DNA of 64,000 nucleotides from Podarcis raffonei (Eukaryota; Chordata; Lepidosauria; Squamata; Lacertidae), in contig NC_070604.1 in assembly GCF_027172205.1 (NCBI RefSeq), positions 75,119,023-75,183,022 of the forward strand. The letters run 5' to 3'. The notes beneath the pieces were generated by a model, which worked only from the letters and a program-made list of their open reading frames with translations, searched no databases and was not told the DNA's origin. This document shows positions 54,801 to 64,000 of the stretch, piece by piece. The position numbers and the translations under genes are program-made. Every line of letters begins with the position of its first letter. Position 1 is the first letter of the stretch.

Positions 54801-57800
54801 GTGAGTGCGTGGCCATGTTAACATTGGTTAAAGTCAAAGTGATAGTGGAGACTGGAATGATAGTATGCAAAAAAAAAAAAAAAAGTTCTTGAATAAATGG
54901 CAGTATAATACCATAATTTGCAAAGACCTAAAGACAGAAAAAAAATTATGGTTCTCAAGAACAACAACAAACCTCAGTTCTAATCTTCTGAATATTTTTG
55001 GCTGCAGAACTTTGATGACAAAGGGATATGCTACAAATGTAGACATGTTAATGTGGGGAGAGAGTTCAAAAGAGACAGGTTGTTTTGATAGGACACTTGT
55101 CTTTAGCTGATATAACCACCAAGGGATCCTGATTAGATGTAGGGAGGTCTTCCTCTTCTCCCAGGCAGTTGATGGGATAAGATTTAATGTTAGCATCACT
55201 CAGATTAGTTAGTTTTCTGCTGTTGTCTTCTGTCTTGATTTGTTCTTAAATTTGATTTAAGGCCTATTTTAAAACTTTACCGTCAAGGTTGCCTAGAGAC
55301 TGCTCTGTCTTGGTAGACTAATGAAATAAACAGGAAGGTAAATAAACAGCTAGGTGACACAAGTATATGTGAATAAGTCTTTCTGTTTATATAACACACA
55401 CACCTTAAGTATGATTGTATGTTAGTGAATATTCTATTGCAGTCTTTAAAGATCTCCTTTTTCCTTTGTTTTCTGGCAAAGTAATTTTGCTTTCTGAGGA
55501 GAGAAAACAATTATGATAAAAAAAATTGGGAAAGAATGTCTTCTATCAGAGTTTCTTGAAACTCACTATTCTTCTTGCTCATGAATTAATCAGTTCTCCG
55601 ATTATTATGCATTTGTTGGCAGTCTGAAAAAAAAAGCATTTCATTCCCAGCTCTGTGTTTTCCTAGGTACCAACTGGGTTGGCCAAATAGTTACAGATTT
55701 AGTAGTCACATCTGCAAAGAAACATGAACCGGAGAAACTGAATGAAAAATTGCTACTTGCGGAAATTCCGTATATTGAAATTGGAGATCTTGAAAAGTAT
55801 CAGGTTAGTACTCTTTGTTTGTAATGAAACCAGGATTGCCCAGACATAACTCCCCCCTCCCATTGTCACATTTGTCACCAATGCCACCATGAGTGCCACT
55901 ACCCTGGTAGAATAGTTCTTAAAGTTTAATGTGGACCTTCCTAAGGAAGAAGAAGAAGAAGAAGAAGAAGAAGAGTTTGGATTTGATATCCCGCCTTTCA
56001 CTCCCTTTAAGGAGTCTCAAAGCGGCTAACATTCTCCTTTCCCTTCCTCCCCCACAACAAACACTCTGTGAGGTGAGTGGGGCTGAGAGACTTCAAAGAA
56101 GTGTGACTGGCCCAAGGTCACCCAGCAGCTGCATGTGGAGGAGCGGGGAAGCGAACCCAGTTCCCCAGATTACGTGACTCTTAACCACTACACCACACTG
56201 GCGAGTCCTGGGCAAAGTTTTCCCTGATCACTTCCATGAAAAGGCCATTGACTCATTGCACTGACACCAGTGCAGCTAAGGACAAATTTGGGGGTGGGGA
56301 AAACTTACCCCTCCCGAGAAACTTGTGTTTTTTTAAAAACCCAGATGCCTTTTGAAGGGGCATGGCATTGTGGCCCCCAATGGGAGGCTCCCCCTCCAAA
56401 AATGCCCCAGAATAGCACGCAGTTTTGGACATTCTGGGAGTCAAAATGGCAGCCACCATCTAGTGGCTTAGTGGTCGCTGAGGAGAGTTCCATTGCTGCT
56501 ACTACTTTAGATGTGGCAGCAGGAACAACAACAACAACAAGTTTTAAAAGAAGCTGCCCAAAGGAAGGGGTTCTCTGCAAATTTTCAGCTCAGCTTTAAT
56601 TTCTATGTTGAAATACTTGGAAGTGTTTTCAAGAGTCATGCACAAAGCTTGGATTGCCCAATCAGTTTTGCTGTTGGCAAATAATAGAACTGATTATATT
56701 TTTTTAAGGTGGCTTTTTAAAAAAATGAATCATCTGTTTTCCATTTCATGCCTATTAATTTGGCCTCTGGAAGAGGATGAACGGCTATCCCTCCAGGAGA
56801 GTGATGTTTACTCATCTCCGCCCTGATAAGTTTCCAAAATCCGTCTTCAAGAATAAAGCCAAAGTAAGTACTGTTATCTTCAGGACACGGGTGGCGCTGT
56901 GGGTTAAACCACAGAGCCTAGGACTTGCCGATCAGAAGGTTGATGGTTCGAATCCTCGCGTCAGAGTGAGCTCCCGTTGCTCGGTCCCTCCTCCTGCCAA
57001 CCTAGCAGTTCGAAAGCACGTCAAAGTGCAAGTAGATAAATAGGTACCGCTCCGGTGGGAAGGTAAACAGCATTTCGGTACACTGCTCTGGTTCACCAGA
57101 AGCGGCATAGTCATGCTGGCCACATGGCCCTGAAGCTGTACGCCGGCTCCCTTGGCTAATAAAGCGAGATGAGCGCCGCAACCCCAGAGTCGGTCACGAC
57201 TGGACCTAATGGTCAGGGGTCCCTTTACCCTTACCTTTTAAGTACTGTTATCACAAAAATATTTTAAGTGGTACTCGTATGTAGATCAGCCTTGAACCAA
57301 CACATAACTATAAGCAAACAAGTCAAGTGCTTTTCAAGGTAGATGTTAACTTACAGCTCAAACCTCTAATAAGCTTTCTTTTTTACCAGCAGCCAGGCTT
57401 GAAAGACTGGAAGAACTTAGAGGGTGCTTTTCTGACAAACTGGTACAGTAAAGCATGTAGAATAGCACTTGTGGAAAATTTCACTAATAAAATAACATTG
57501 GCACAAGGACGAAGTATAAAGACTCTTTTGTAACTGATTGGTATAGCTTTATTATGCATATAGCTCAGATGAAAACAGAGGACTCTCCTCACATTATATA
57601 ATCTTTTGGTTAACCTGACTTGTTTATTGTTTTCTATACAAATGGTTGTCTAGGATAGGAACTTAACTCTCTTTTTTGCATGTATGCCTAGACTCCATCT
57701 TCTGGGTTAGGGAGGGATATTTTACTATATTTGTGTACGATGTCATTATATGTTGTAAGAATCCAATATACAAACAAGCACTTTAAAAAAATTAAACAAA

Positions 57801-60800
57801 ATCAGATATAACAGAGCATCATAGCTACAACTGCATCTACAATCCTGTTACTTGGACCAGCCAGAGCAGAAGAGTGGTGTGGGAGAAAGTTCAAATTCTA
57901 ATTTTGCTATGCCAGCTCCCAGGCTGGTGCAGGAAATAGATCCAGGCCTGTTGCCATCAACAATGGCCCATCAAAGCTGGTGAAATAAGTCCTGCCAGAA
58001 CTGCAATGGGCTGGTTTATTGCTTTAATCCTGGTGCCGACATTCTACTCTGTCCCTTGTTCCGCTTAAGTATAATGCAACAATTGTCCCACAGTGAGTGT
58101 GAGATCTGAAGGTGTGTTTTCTGGCCGCCTTTTGTGTAGCGTGACTTGATCCAATTTGCACCGCATAGGAAATCCTATAGTAGCAACAGGACATGTTTGT
58201 ACTTGTAAATCAGTAGCTAAAAGCAGCAGGAAAGAAGGTAGCTTTTACCAGATAAAATGAATGTGGATGACAGCCAGTCCTTGCAGGGGGTGAAAGCTTC
58301 TGGTCTAAAGAGGTTAGACAAATTCATGGAAGATGAGACGAGTCATGGCTACTAGTCATGATGGCTGTGAGAGTGTTATGCCTCTGAGCACTAGTTGCTG
58401 AGGACCACAAGAATGTTGCACTCATGTCCAGTTTGTGTAAGAACAGGATATGGGACTAGTTGGGCCATACTGGGCCAGTGTCCTTCCTACGTTCTTGTCA
58501 ATTATGTGCTATGCAGCCCAGTTCTATCAATTTGTATTCAGACATCACAATGACTGCAATGGGGCTCACTCCCAGTGCATTAGATTGCAGTGATAACATG
58601 TGGTGTGTTAATTGATTGTCAGGGTACTGTCAGCGGCTCCCGGCTGGTTGCCCAGGGAAGTATAAAGACAAGGAAAAGTTTCTTACCGCCCTTTTTTATT
58701 TCAAACATTACAGAGAGAAGCTATAGAACTCAGCCTCTTGGATAATGGCCTTGTCCCGAATGAATCTCCATCCTCCCCGTCTCTCCCACTTCCTCATTCG
58801 TCACCATCATCACCTCCTCTGTGGATGCTGCTAAGTGCCCTCTGTCTTTGAGCTCTTTGCTCTCCTACTTTTAAAGCTCGCCAGGTTCTAGGAGATGGTG
58901 GGCCTGTAATGCTTTCTAGTGACAACGTGTCTGCCAGCTGCTGCTCTGGTTCTGCCTGCTCCTCATGGCCAATTATTTCCCAACTTTTCCTCTCTTCTGC
59001 CTCTGAGCAGTGACCTCCCACAAATCACTGTTTTAAAGCTATACTGTCTTCCTCTTCCTCCTCCCTGGGAGGGTCAGGTTGGGGAGCGGTCTCCACCACT
59101 CTCCTCCTCAGTCCAGTCCCTGACATTGATTTATGAGAAATATGGTGCATTGTAGATAGTGCAATTCCATCATCTCATTCTCATGTTTTCGTTTTCTAGA
59201 TATTGCTGCTCATTCGGAATCCAAAGGATGTCGCTGCATCTTTTTTCCATTTCTCGAACACCTTCGCTCCATATCCCCCTTATGATAAATTTGAAGATTA
59301 CTTCCGAGCTTTAATGGAAGGACAAAGTAGACATTCCCTTTTCCTATCTATGTCAACTATAATAATGCATATAATATGAACAGCACAATGGTTTGCATCT
59401 AACAAAGTTGTTCGTGTGCCATCCTCCAAATCTGTTCTGGGGGATCCCCAACCCTCCCAAGCAGATTTGGGGAGTGTGGGGTATGTAGGAAGAGGAAAGG
59501 GAGAGGAAGTCCTTGCACAAATTGGATGACTTTGTTGGATACAACCTATTGATTTTATGTCTTCTCTAAAGTCATCCAATGTTGAATTTGAAGGGATTAT
59601 ATTGTAAAGCCATTTTTTAAAAAAACATTTCATTTCATTCAAGCATCATCTGACAGTGGATAATGATCCTACCTTCATCCGATAAAAAATAGTTAACACC
59701 AATCACAATTCCCAAATTGAACATAACAACAAATGACATTTAGTTGAAAATGGAAGCAGATGTTTCCAATCTCCTTGAGAACTGAAGAGTAGTAGGAAGG
59801 GGAAACACATGAGTCAAAAGCTCCTGTATGTAACACTAAACTATGGTGTTACATGTACACTTCTTAGGAAGTGTCAGACTTGCTGCTTAGATATCTAGAG
59901 ATCTGATTTGCATAATAATCTTTATTGTCATTGCATTGACTTGTACAGGAAGTTCAGATTGAATGCCTCCTTGACAAGTCCATCAGCTGGACAGTCCTAA
60001 TTCCCATGCTCAAAATCCTGATTTACTATACCATCATAAATTTGTTTTTTGAGATTCAGTTAAATGAGAACCATGGAGCACCAACATTACCATATGTTGA
60101 TTCCAGTGCTTCTCAGACTTTTGATACTATTAAGGCCCAGGGTTTGGGGGTGAGAGTTGACGCAAAGGGAGGCACATTTCACTCCACATCAAAAATACAT
60201 ATTTGTATTTTCATGATCAGTTCACAGAACATTGGGCAGGCATGCTCCTTGCAGCTGAAGGAGATCCTGATTAATATTGCTTTCTAGCAGGAGTGCCGTG
60301 TACAGTGGAACCTCGGGTTACATACGCTTCAGGTTACAGACTCCGCTAACCCAGAAATAGTACCTCGGGTTAAGAACTTTGCTTCAGGATGAGAACAGAA
60401 ATCGTGCTCCGATGGTGCAGCGGCAGCGGGAGGTCCCATCAGTTAAAGTGATGCTTCAGGTTAAGAACAGTTTCAGGTTAAGAACGGACCTTTGGAACGA
60501 ATTAAGTACTTAACCCGAGGTACCACTGTATATGGGGTATGTGGGGCACAAAGGGCTTCAGCCCCCTTAATATTTTGAGGCTTGGGGCTCACCCCTCCCA
60601 GTATCAAGGGGGCCACCATCCCCTGCCTCCCATGGGGCAGGAGGCTTGGAGGATGTTTTTGCCATTCCCACTCCCCCCCCTCCACGATCACATGTGACGT
60701 CATGCATGTGTGACTGCCCCCCCAATGTTGTGCCCAGCTTCGCACACCTGCTTCCTAGTGCCAAACTTCCATTTTGCCCAGTTAATCAGGACTTCTGGAT

Positions 60801-63718
60801 AGGGACATACTGGGCAATGGTAGTCCTCAGGTATTCTCTTGACCTTCTGCTGGCTGAGTCACCACTGCTGCTTGCAGGTGGGAGAGGAGAAGGTCAAGGC
60901 TGCAGTAAGCTCAGTCTGGTGCAAACATACTGATGAAGGCAATCTTTTGCTTTTGCACCATCTCATCCCACTCCCTTCCAGTAAGCAGCAGCAACTCAGC
61001 TGGTGGGAGGTCAGATAAGCACCAGCAACCCCACCACTACTGTCCATGACAGTCAGCCATTGTGAAGGCGACATCCCAGTGTATCCTCTTCTCTCCCTCG
61101 TGATGGTGTGTGGAACAATCCTGCATGGCACATTCCCAATTTGAGGGGCATAGAGTAAGTCTAACATTTGTTCCTGTGCTTAGCCATGGTGTTTGCAGAA
61201 AATGAAGATTGTTATAAAGATTGTTATACGAATTCTATACTTATTCTTAACAGTAAGAGTGTAAGTTCAACCCTATGCATGCCTAGTATGCCTCATTGGG
61301 TTCAATGGGACTTACTACAAGATTATTGTGTATAAATCTTGCTCTCACCATTGCTGTATGATCTGATTTTTGCCAGTGCCCTGGGGTTCCTATATTGAAT
61401 ATCTTTGCGTGTGGAACAAATTCATTGATAAAGAAAATGTCATGCCAATAACATATGAAGAGCTGAAAGAGGTAAGTTTAATCATGTTCAGATATACCTT
61501 GTAGTTCAGGCAATTGTTCAGCTAAAAGAGGGTTTCCATATTTCAAAAAGTGAAATATGGCAACCCTAGCAAAGCTGTTGAGCTTTTTTCCCTTTTCTTT
61601 TGGCCAAAGCTGTTGAGTTTTTGAGCTATTTTTAAGGAAATTCACCAAAATTACACTTCCTACATGGGTTGCCATATGTTCGAATTTTTCCTAACATTTC
61701 CACCCATTTTTGACGGCCTTATTAAAGCCAAAAACTGCATCACAAAATTCAGAGCAATGCAAAAGCAGAAGGACAACTATGTTCCAAGCAGCACACAAGT
61801 GTTTGCTTCCATGAGTGAAATAAGCAGAGTCCTCAAATATCTCTTGCACAACCCCATTTCAGGTTGGAAGAGGCCCCTTTGAGCTGAACCTAGTTCAACT
61901 GAACTGAGGTTCATACATGCAGAAGATGTTACAGGCAGTGTTTTGATATATAACTGGAGAACTTGGATTTGAGTCGCCACACCAGGCTATAAAGAACCAG
62001 AACCCCAGCAGGCACTTCTGTAATACAAAAGCATGAAAATACATGAACTGTATGTATGGGGAAAGGCCATTGTTTAGTGATAAAGTGTCTGCTTTGCTTG
62101 TAGACAGCCCCAGGCTCTATCCCCAGAAAGACCATTAGGTGAGCTTAGACAGTATAGATAGTAATGAGCTAAGAATGTAAGATGAGCCCTATGGGATTAG
62201 GCCAGTGGCCCATTTAGTCCAGCATTCTGTTCTCACAGTAGCCAAACATGATTGTGGGAAAGCTGCAAGCAGGACCCAAGGACAAAAACACTCTCCCTTC
62301 CTGTGATTCCTAGCAAATGGTGGAAGCTAGATGGATGAAGGGTCTGACTTCATAAGAAGATGGCTTTGCATGCCCCTGTAATCAACATAGGTATACTGCA
62401 AATGGATGCGAGTGGCGCTGTGGTCTAAACCACTGAGCCTCTTGGGCTTGCTGATCGGAAGGTCGGCGGTTCAAATCCTCGCGACAGGGTGAGCTCTCAT
62501 TGCTCTGTCCCAGCTCCTGCCAACCTAGCAATTCGAAAGCACACCAGTGCAAGTAGATAAATAGGTACCGCTGCATCAGGAAGGTAAACGGTGTTTCCAT
62601 GTGCTCTGGCTTTCTTCACAGTGTTCTCTTGTGCCAGAAGCAGTTTAGTCCAGCTGGCCACATGACCCAGAAAGCTGTCTGTGGACAAACGCCAGCTCCC
62701 TCAGCCTGAAGGCGAGATGAGCGCCGCAACACCATAGTCTCCTTTGACTGGACTTAACCGTCCAGGGGTCCTTTACTGCAAATAGAAGTAAAGTGTGTTG
62801 CATTGTGACTTTCCCTAAGCAAGCTGGATTTATTTGTTGGATGTATGAATTTATATAAGTAAGTTTGATTAACTTACTTCATCAAACATCCCGTCAGAGT
62901 ATCACACACATTGCTTTTCCTTTTTCCCTTTGCAGAACACAGCTGCAGGAGCCAAAAAAATAGCTGAATTCTTTGAACTGAACCTAAGTGACGAAGACTG
63001 TCTTGGTGTTGCAGAAAGGAGCACTTTCAAAGCTATGAAAGGCAATTCCAAATCAACCCATGGAGAATTTGGTGATGTTCTTTTCCGTAAAGGTAAATGC
63101 TATAAAGCAACCTATACTCTTCTTCCAGCTTTGGAAAAATCACCCAAGGCTACGAATAAATAGCTTTTATGCATTGCATAAAAAACAAGATTTCAGGGGA
63201 AGCACCCCAAAATTCTTCAGGGGATCTGTATTTTATTTAGAATGCAGAAAAAGAGAGTGAAATGTCTTAAAAAAATGATAATTGAAAAAGTAACAAAATG
63301 GCAGCACCACGAAGGGTAGGAATTGTGTTACTCATCAATTTTAATGTTTGACATTTTATTATGTTTTTATGTGTGCTGGGGGGCACCCAGAGTGGCTGGG
63401 GAGGACCAGCCAGAAGGGCAGGGTAAAAATAATAAAATTACTTATTCACAAAAGTAGTTAATATGCTTTAGTAGTTCCAGTAATGTTTTGGACTTACTAA
63501 CGCTTACCTGCAACTGCAAATATGTGATTTCTGGACCACAAATGGAAAATCATGGTTGCTTGTTATAATTTTATATTTCCTTGTTTTCAGGTGGTGTAAG
63601 TGACTGGAAGACACTTTTCAGTCAAGAAAAGAGTCAGGAAATGGACAGAATATTTAAAGAAAGATTAGCAGGGACCAAGGTGGGATCAATTATAAAATAC
63701 GATGTCTATTGTAAATAA
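54599..63718 (+). CDS. SULT6B1: Sulfotransferase 6B1-like, gene B (7 coding exons, 311 aa)
   Basis: Tandem paralogue of gene A, about 60 % identical by eye. A PAPS-dependent cytosolic sulfotransferase; the acceptor is unknown. Exons: 54599-54800, 55667-55803, 56774-56863, 59200-59326, 61377-61471, 62936-63092, 63591-63718. All introns are GT-AG; 936 coding bases, no stop. The PAPS loop reads Y64-C65-KSGTNW, with Cys where gene A and SULTs generally have Pro. Catalytic His127 (FTHL), R149 and S157 are kept. The RKG loop at 268-276 is RKGGVSDWK, Ser273 for Gly, as in gene A. The dimer motif is degenerate. The exon 4 donor is weak (GTAGAC). Introns contain two solo LTRs and SINEs. The reading frame is intact, so it is probably a working gene, perhaps with a changed substrate. 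Confidence 0.93.
55667..55803 (+). CDS. SULT6B1: Gene B coding exon 2
   Basis: Completes Gly68 and encodes TNWVGQIVTDLV to GDLEKYQ. 137 bp, one codon longer than gene A. Acceptor tttcctag, donor CAG|GTTAGT. Confidence 0.93.
55945..55974. repeat. (GAA)n microsatellite
   Basis: About 30 bp of GAA at the tail of the LINE fragment at 55946-56205. Confidence 0.9.
55975..56205 (-). mobile_element. CR1-like LINE 3' end in gene B intron 2
   Basis: tttgatatcccgcctttcac, actggcccaaggtcacccag and ttaaccactacaccacactg mark the reverse strand of a squamate LINE 3' end. Confidence 0.8.
56774..56863 (+). CDS. SULT6B1: Gene B coding exon 3 (catalytic His)
   Basis: 30 codons, RMNGYPSRRVMFTHL to KNKAK, His127. 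Acceptor ctctggaag, donor AAA|GTAAGT, which is also the start of the SINE target site. Confidence 0.92.
56879..57239 (+). mobile_element. Sauria-type SINE at gene B exon 3 donor
   Basis: A full head (gtggcgctgtgggttaaacc) and tail. The TSD AAGTACTGTTATC lies at 56866-56878 and 57240-57252; it begins at intron position +3, so the GTAAGT donor at 56864 is kept and the second copy lacks GT. Confidence 0.92.
57390..57810 (+). mobile_element. Possible L1 3' end fragment
   Basis: A 57327-57533 frame reads TNWYSKACRIALVENFTNKI, LAQGRSIKTLL, similar in layout to L1 ORF2 ends, and is followed by an AT-rich UTR (atgttgtaagaatccaatat). Tentative. Confidence 0.4.
57815..58235. other. Gene B intron 3, unrecognised
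   Basis: No repeat family recognised. Confidence 0.35.
58240..58495 (+). mobile_element. LINE 3' end (TTCTT-tail family) in gene B intron 3
   Basis: agaggttagacaaattcatg, gtcatggctactagtcatga and actagttgggccatactggg match the family seen at 15700 and 62160. Confidence 0.6.
58617..59125 (-). mobile_element. Solo LTR (non-Gypsy-copy family) in gene B intron 3
   Basis: Ends TGTCAGGG and CCCTGACA (8-bp inverted). TTGAT flanks both sides (58612-58616; 59126-59130), a 5-bp duplication. On the minus strand an AATAAA (58695-58700) sits before a short 80-bp end. 509 bp. Family not decided. Confidence 0.85.
59200..59326 (+). CDS. SULT6B1: Gene B coding exon 4 (weak donor)
   Basis: Encodes ILLLIRNPKDVAASFFHF to MEGQ, 127 bp as in gene A. 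Acceptor ttttctag, donor A|GTAGAC, which lacks the +5 G that gene A's other donors mostly keep. Confidence 0.9.
59330..60300. other. Gene B intron 4, first part, unrecognised
   Basis: Only a LINE-tail-like tctttattgtcattgcattg near 59922 stands out. Confidence 0.4.
60301..60530. mobile_element. Tc1/mariner-like MITE in gene B intron 4
   Basis: TACAGTGGAACCTCGGGTTA and TTAACCCGAGGTACCACTGTA, TA-bounded. Copy of the GTGGTACCT family with only one internal 16-bp unit. Confidence 0.88.
60535..61370. other. Gene B intron 4, second part
   Basis: A weak short repeat at 61262-61330 (ttgggttcaatgggacttac). The rest is unrecognised. Confidence 0.35.
61377..61471 (+). CDS. SULT6B1: Gene B coding exon 5
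   Basis: Completes Met186 and encodes PWGSYIEYLCVWNKFID to ITYEELKE. 95 bp. Acceptor ttgccag, donor GAG|GTAAGT. Confidence 0.92.
62160..62380 (-). mobile_element. LINE 3' end in gene B intron 5
   Basis: aggccagtggcccatttagt and gttctcacagtagccaaaca are the reverse of the family at 58240. Confidence 0.55.
62404..62774 (+). mobile_element. Sauria-type SINE variant, gene B intron 5
   Basis: Head ggcgctgtggtctaaacc, core, and an extra middle segment (ctttcttcacagtgttctct) shared in outline with 18469-18838. ACTGCAAAT at 62395-62403 and 62775-62783. Confidence 0.9.
62936..63092 (+). CDS. SULT6B1: Gene B coding exon 6
   Basis: Encodes NTAAGAKKIAEFFELN to VLFRK plus one base of Gly270. 157 bp. 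Acceptor tttgcag, donor G|GTAAAT. Confidence 0.93.
63350..63440 (+). mobile_element. CR1/L2-like LINE 3' end in gene B intron 6
   Basis: cacccagagtggctggggag and cagggtaaaaataataaaat, the usual tail. Confidence 0.6.
63591..63718 (+). CDS. SULT6B1: Gene B coding exon 7 (C-terminus)
   Basis: Encodes GVSDWKTLFSQEKSQEMD and the end KYDVYCK, stop TAA at 63716-63718. Acceptor gttttcag. Confidence 0.93.
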
Positions 63719-64000
63719 TGAAGACTGAAGAACAGATGTAACTACTAGGAGAGGATTCATAAATGATCCTCTGAATTTCAAGGACAGCAAGAAATCCAGG
63801 TTTTTGGAATGAATTCATCAACATTATATCTATATGAAAGGGCAAGAGAAATTATACCAGCTTTTTTGGTGAAAACTTTCAATATATACATGTACTCATC
63901 CTATAATTAATCCTAATCAGATCGATGCCAGATTGTTCTTTCAAAGATATAAACTTTGTAAAATGATATATATTATTTGATTAGTCTTTTGTTAGTGTAG
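63719..64000 (+). other. Gene B 3' flank (presumed 3' UTR)
   Basis: No AATAAA is seen to the window end, so the poly(A) site is probably beyond 64000. Confidence 0.45.

Noticed and set aside
57327-57533. Open frame with GLKDWKNLEG, resembling the DWKN of SULT exon 7
   Set aside because: Only a few residues match, no RKG precedes them, and gene B's real exon 7 is at 63591. The frame looks more like a LINE C-terminus.
1-64000. CRISPR arrays, operons or bacterial-type signals
   Set aside because: The window is vertebrate: introns, SINEs and LINEs throughout. The tandem units seen are microsatellites or MITE repeats.

Overview
The window looks like squamate reptile DNA, probably a lizard. The main clue is several copies of a tRNA-derived SINE whose 3' tail resembles the BovB LINE (Sauria SINE type). 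BovB, L1 and CR1-like LINEs, a Ty3/Gypsy LTR element and many hAT-like and Tc1/mariner-like MITEs accompany them. A lacertid-like lizard is a guess; no species is claimed.

Only two host genes are convincing. They are tandem, plus-strand paralogues of cytosolic sulfotransferase 6B1 (SULT6B1-like). Gene A spans 35550-43303 and gene B 54599-63718. Each has seven coding exons with identical phases, 936 coding bases and 311 codons, and no internal stop. Gene B also shows a TATA box (53406) and a non-coding first exon ending at 53510. Both keep the catalytic His and most PAPS-binding residues. Both carry Ser for the last Gly of the RKGxxGDWK motif, and gene B alone has Cys for Pro in its YPKSG motif. 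The paralogues are about 60 % identical by eye.

Layout: 1-2350 holds SINE and hAT debris. A broken but fairly young Gypsy element (2356-7298, minus strand) sits inside an older palindromic MITE that also took a BovB tail. 7.3-20.7 kb is non-coding sequence with hAT, L1, CR1 and MITE remnants, a 180-bp duplicated block and (CT)n tracts. 20.98-27.27 kb is a near full-length minus-strand L1 with ORF1 open and ORF2 broken, bounded by an unusually long 265-bp direct repeat that behaves as its target-site duplication. 27.5-35.5 kb is non-coding. Gene A, a 10-kb repeat-rich spacer (solo LTRs, hAT and mariner MITEs, CR1, BovB at 51435-52624) and gene B follow to the end. Gene B introns hold two solo LTRs and three SINEs, one of them inserted 2 bp into an intron with the splice donor preserved.

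No tRNA or rRNA gene, CRISPR array or new multi-gene system is visible. The points most worth a second look are the 265-bp L1 flank duplication, the motif changes in the sulfotransferases, the SINE at the exon 3 donor, the weak exon 4 donor of gene B, and several long direct or inverted repeats.
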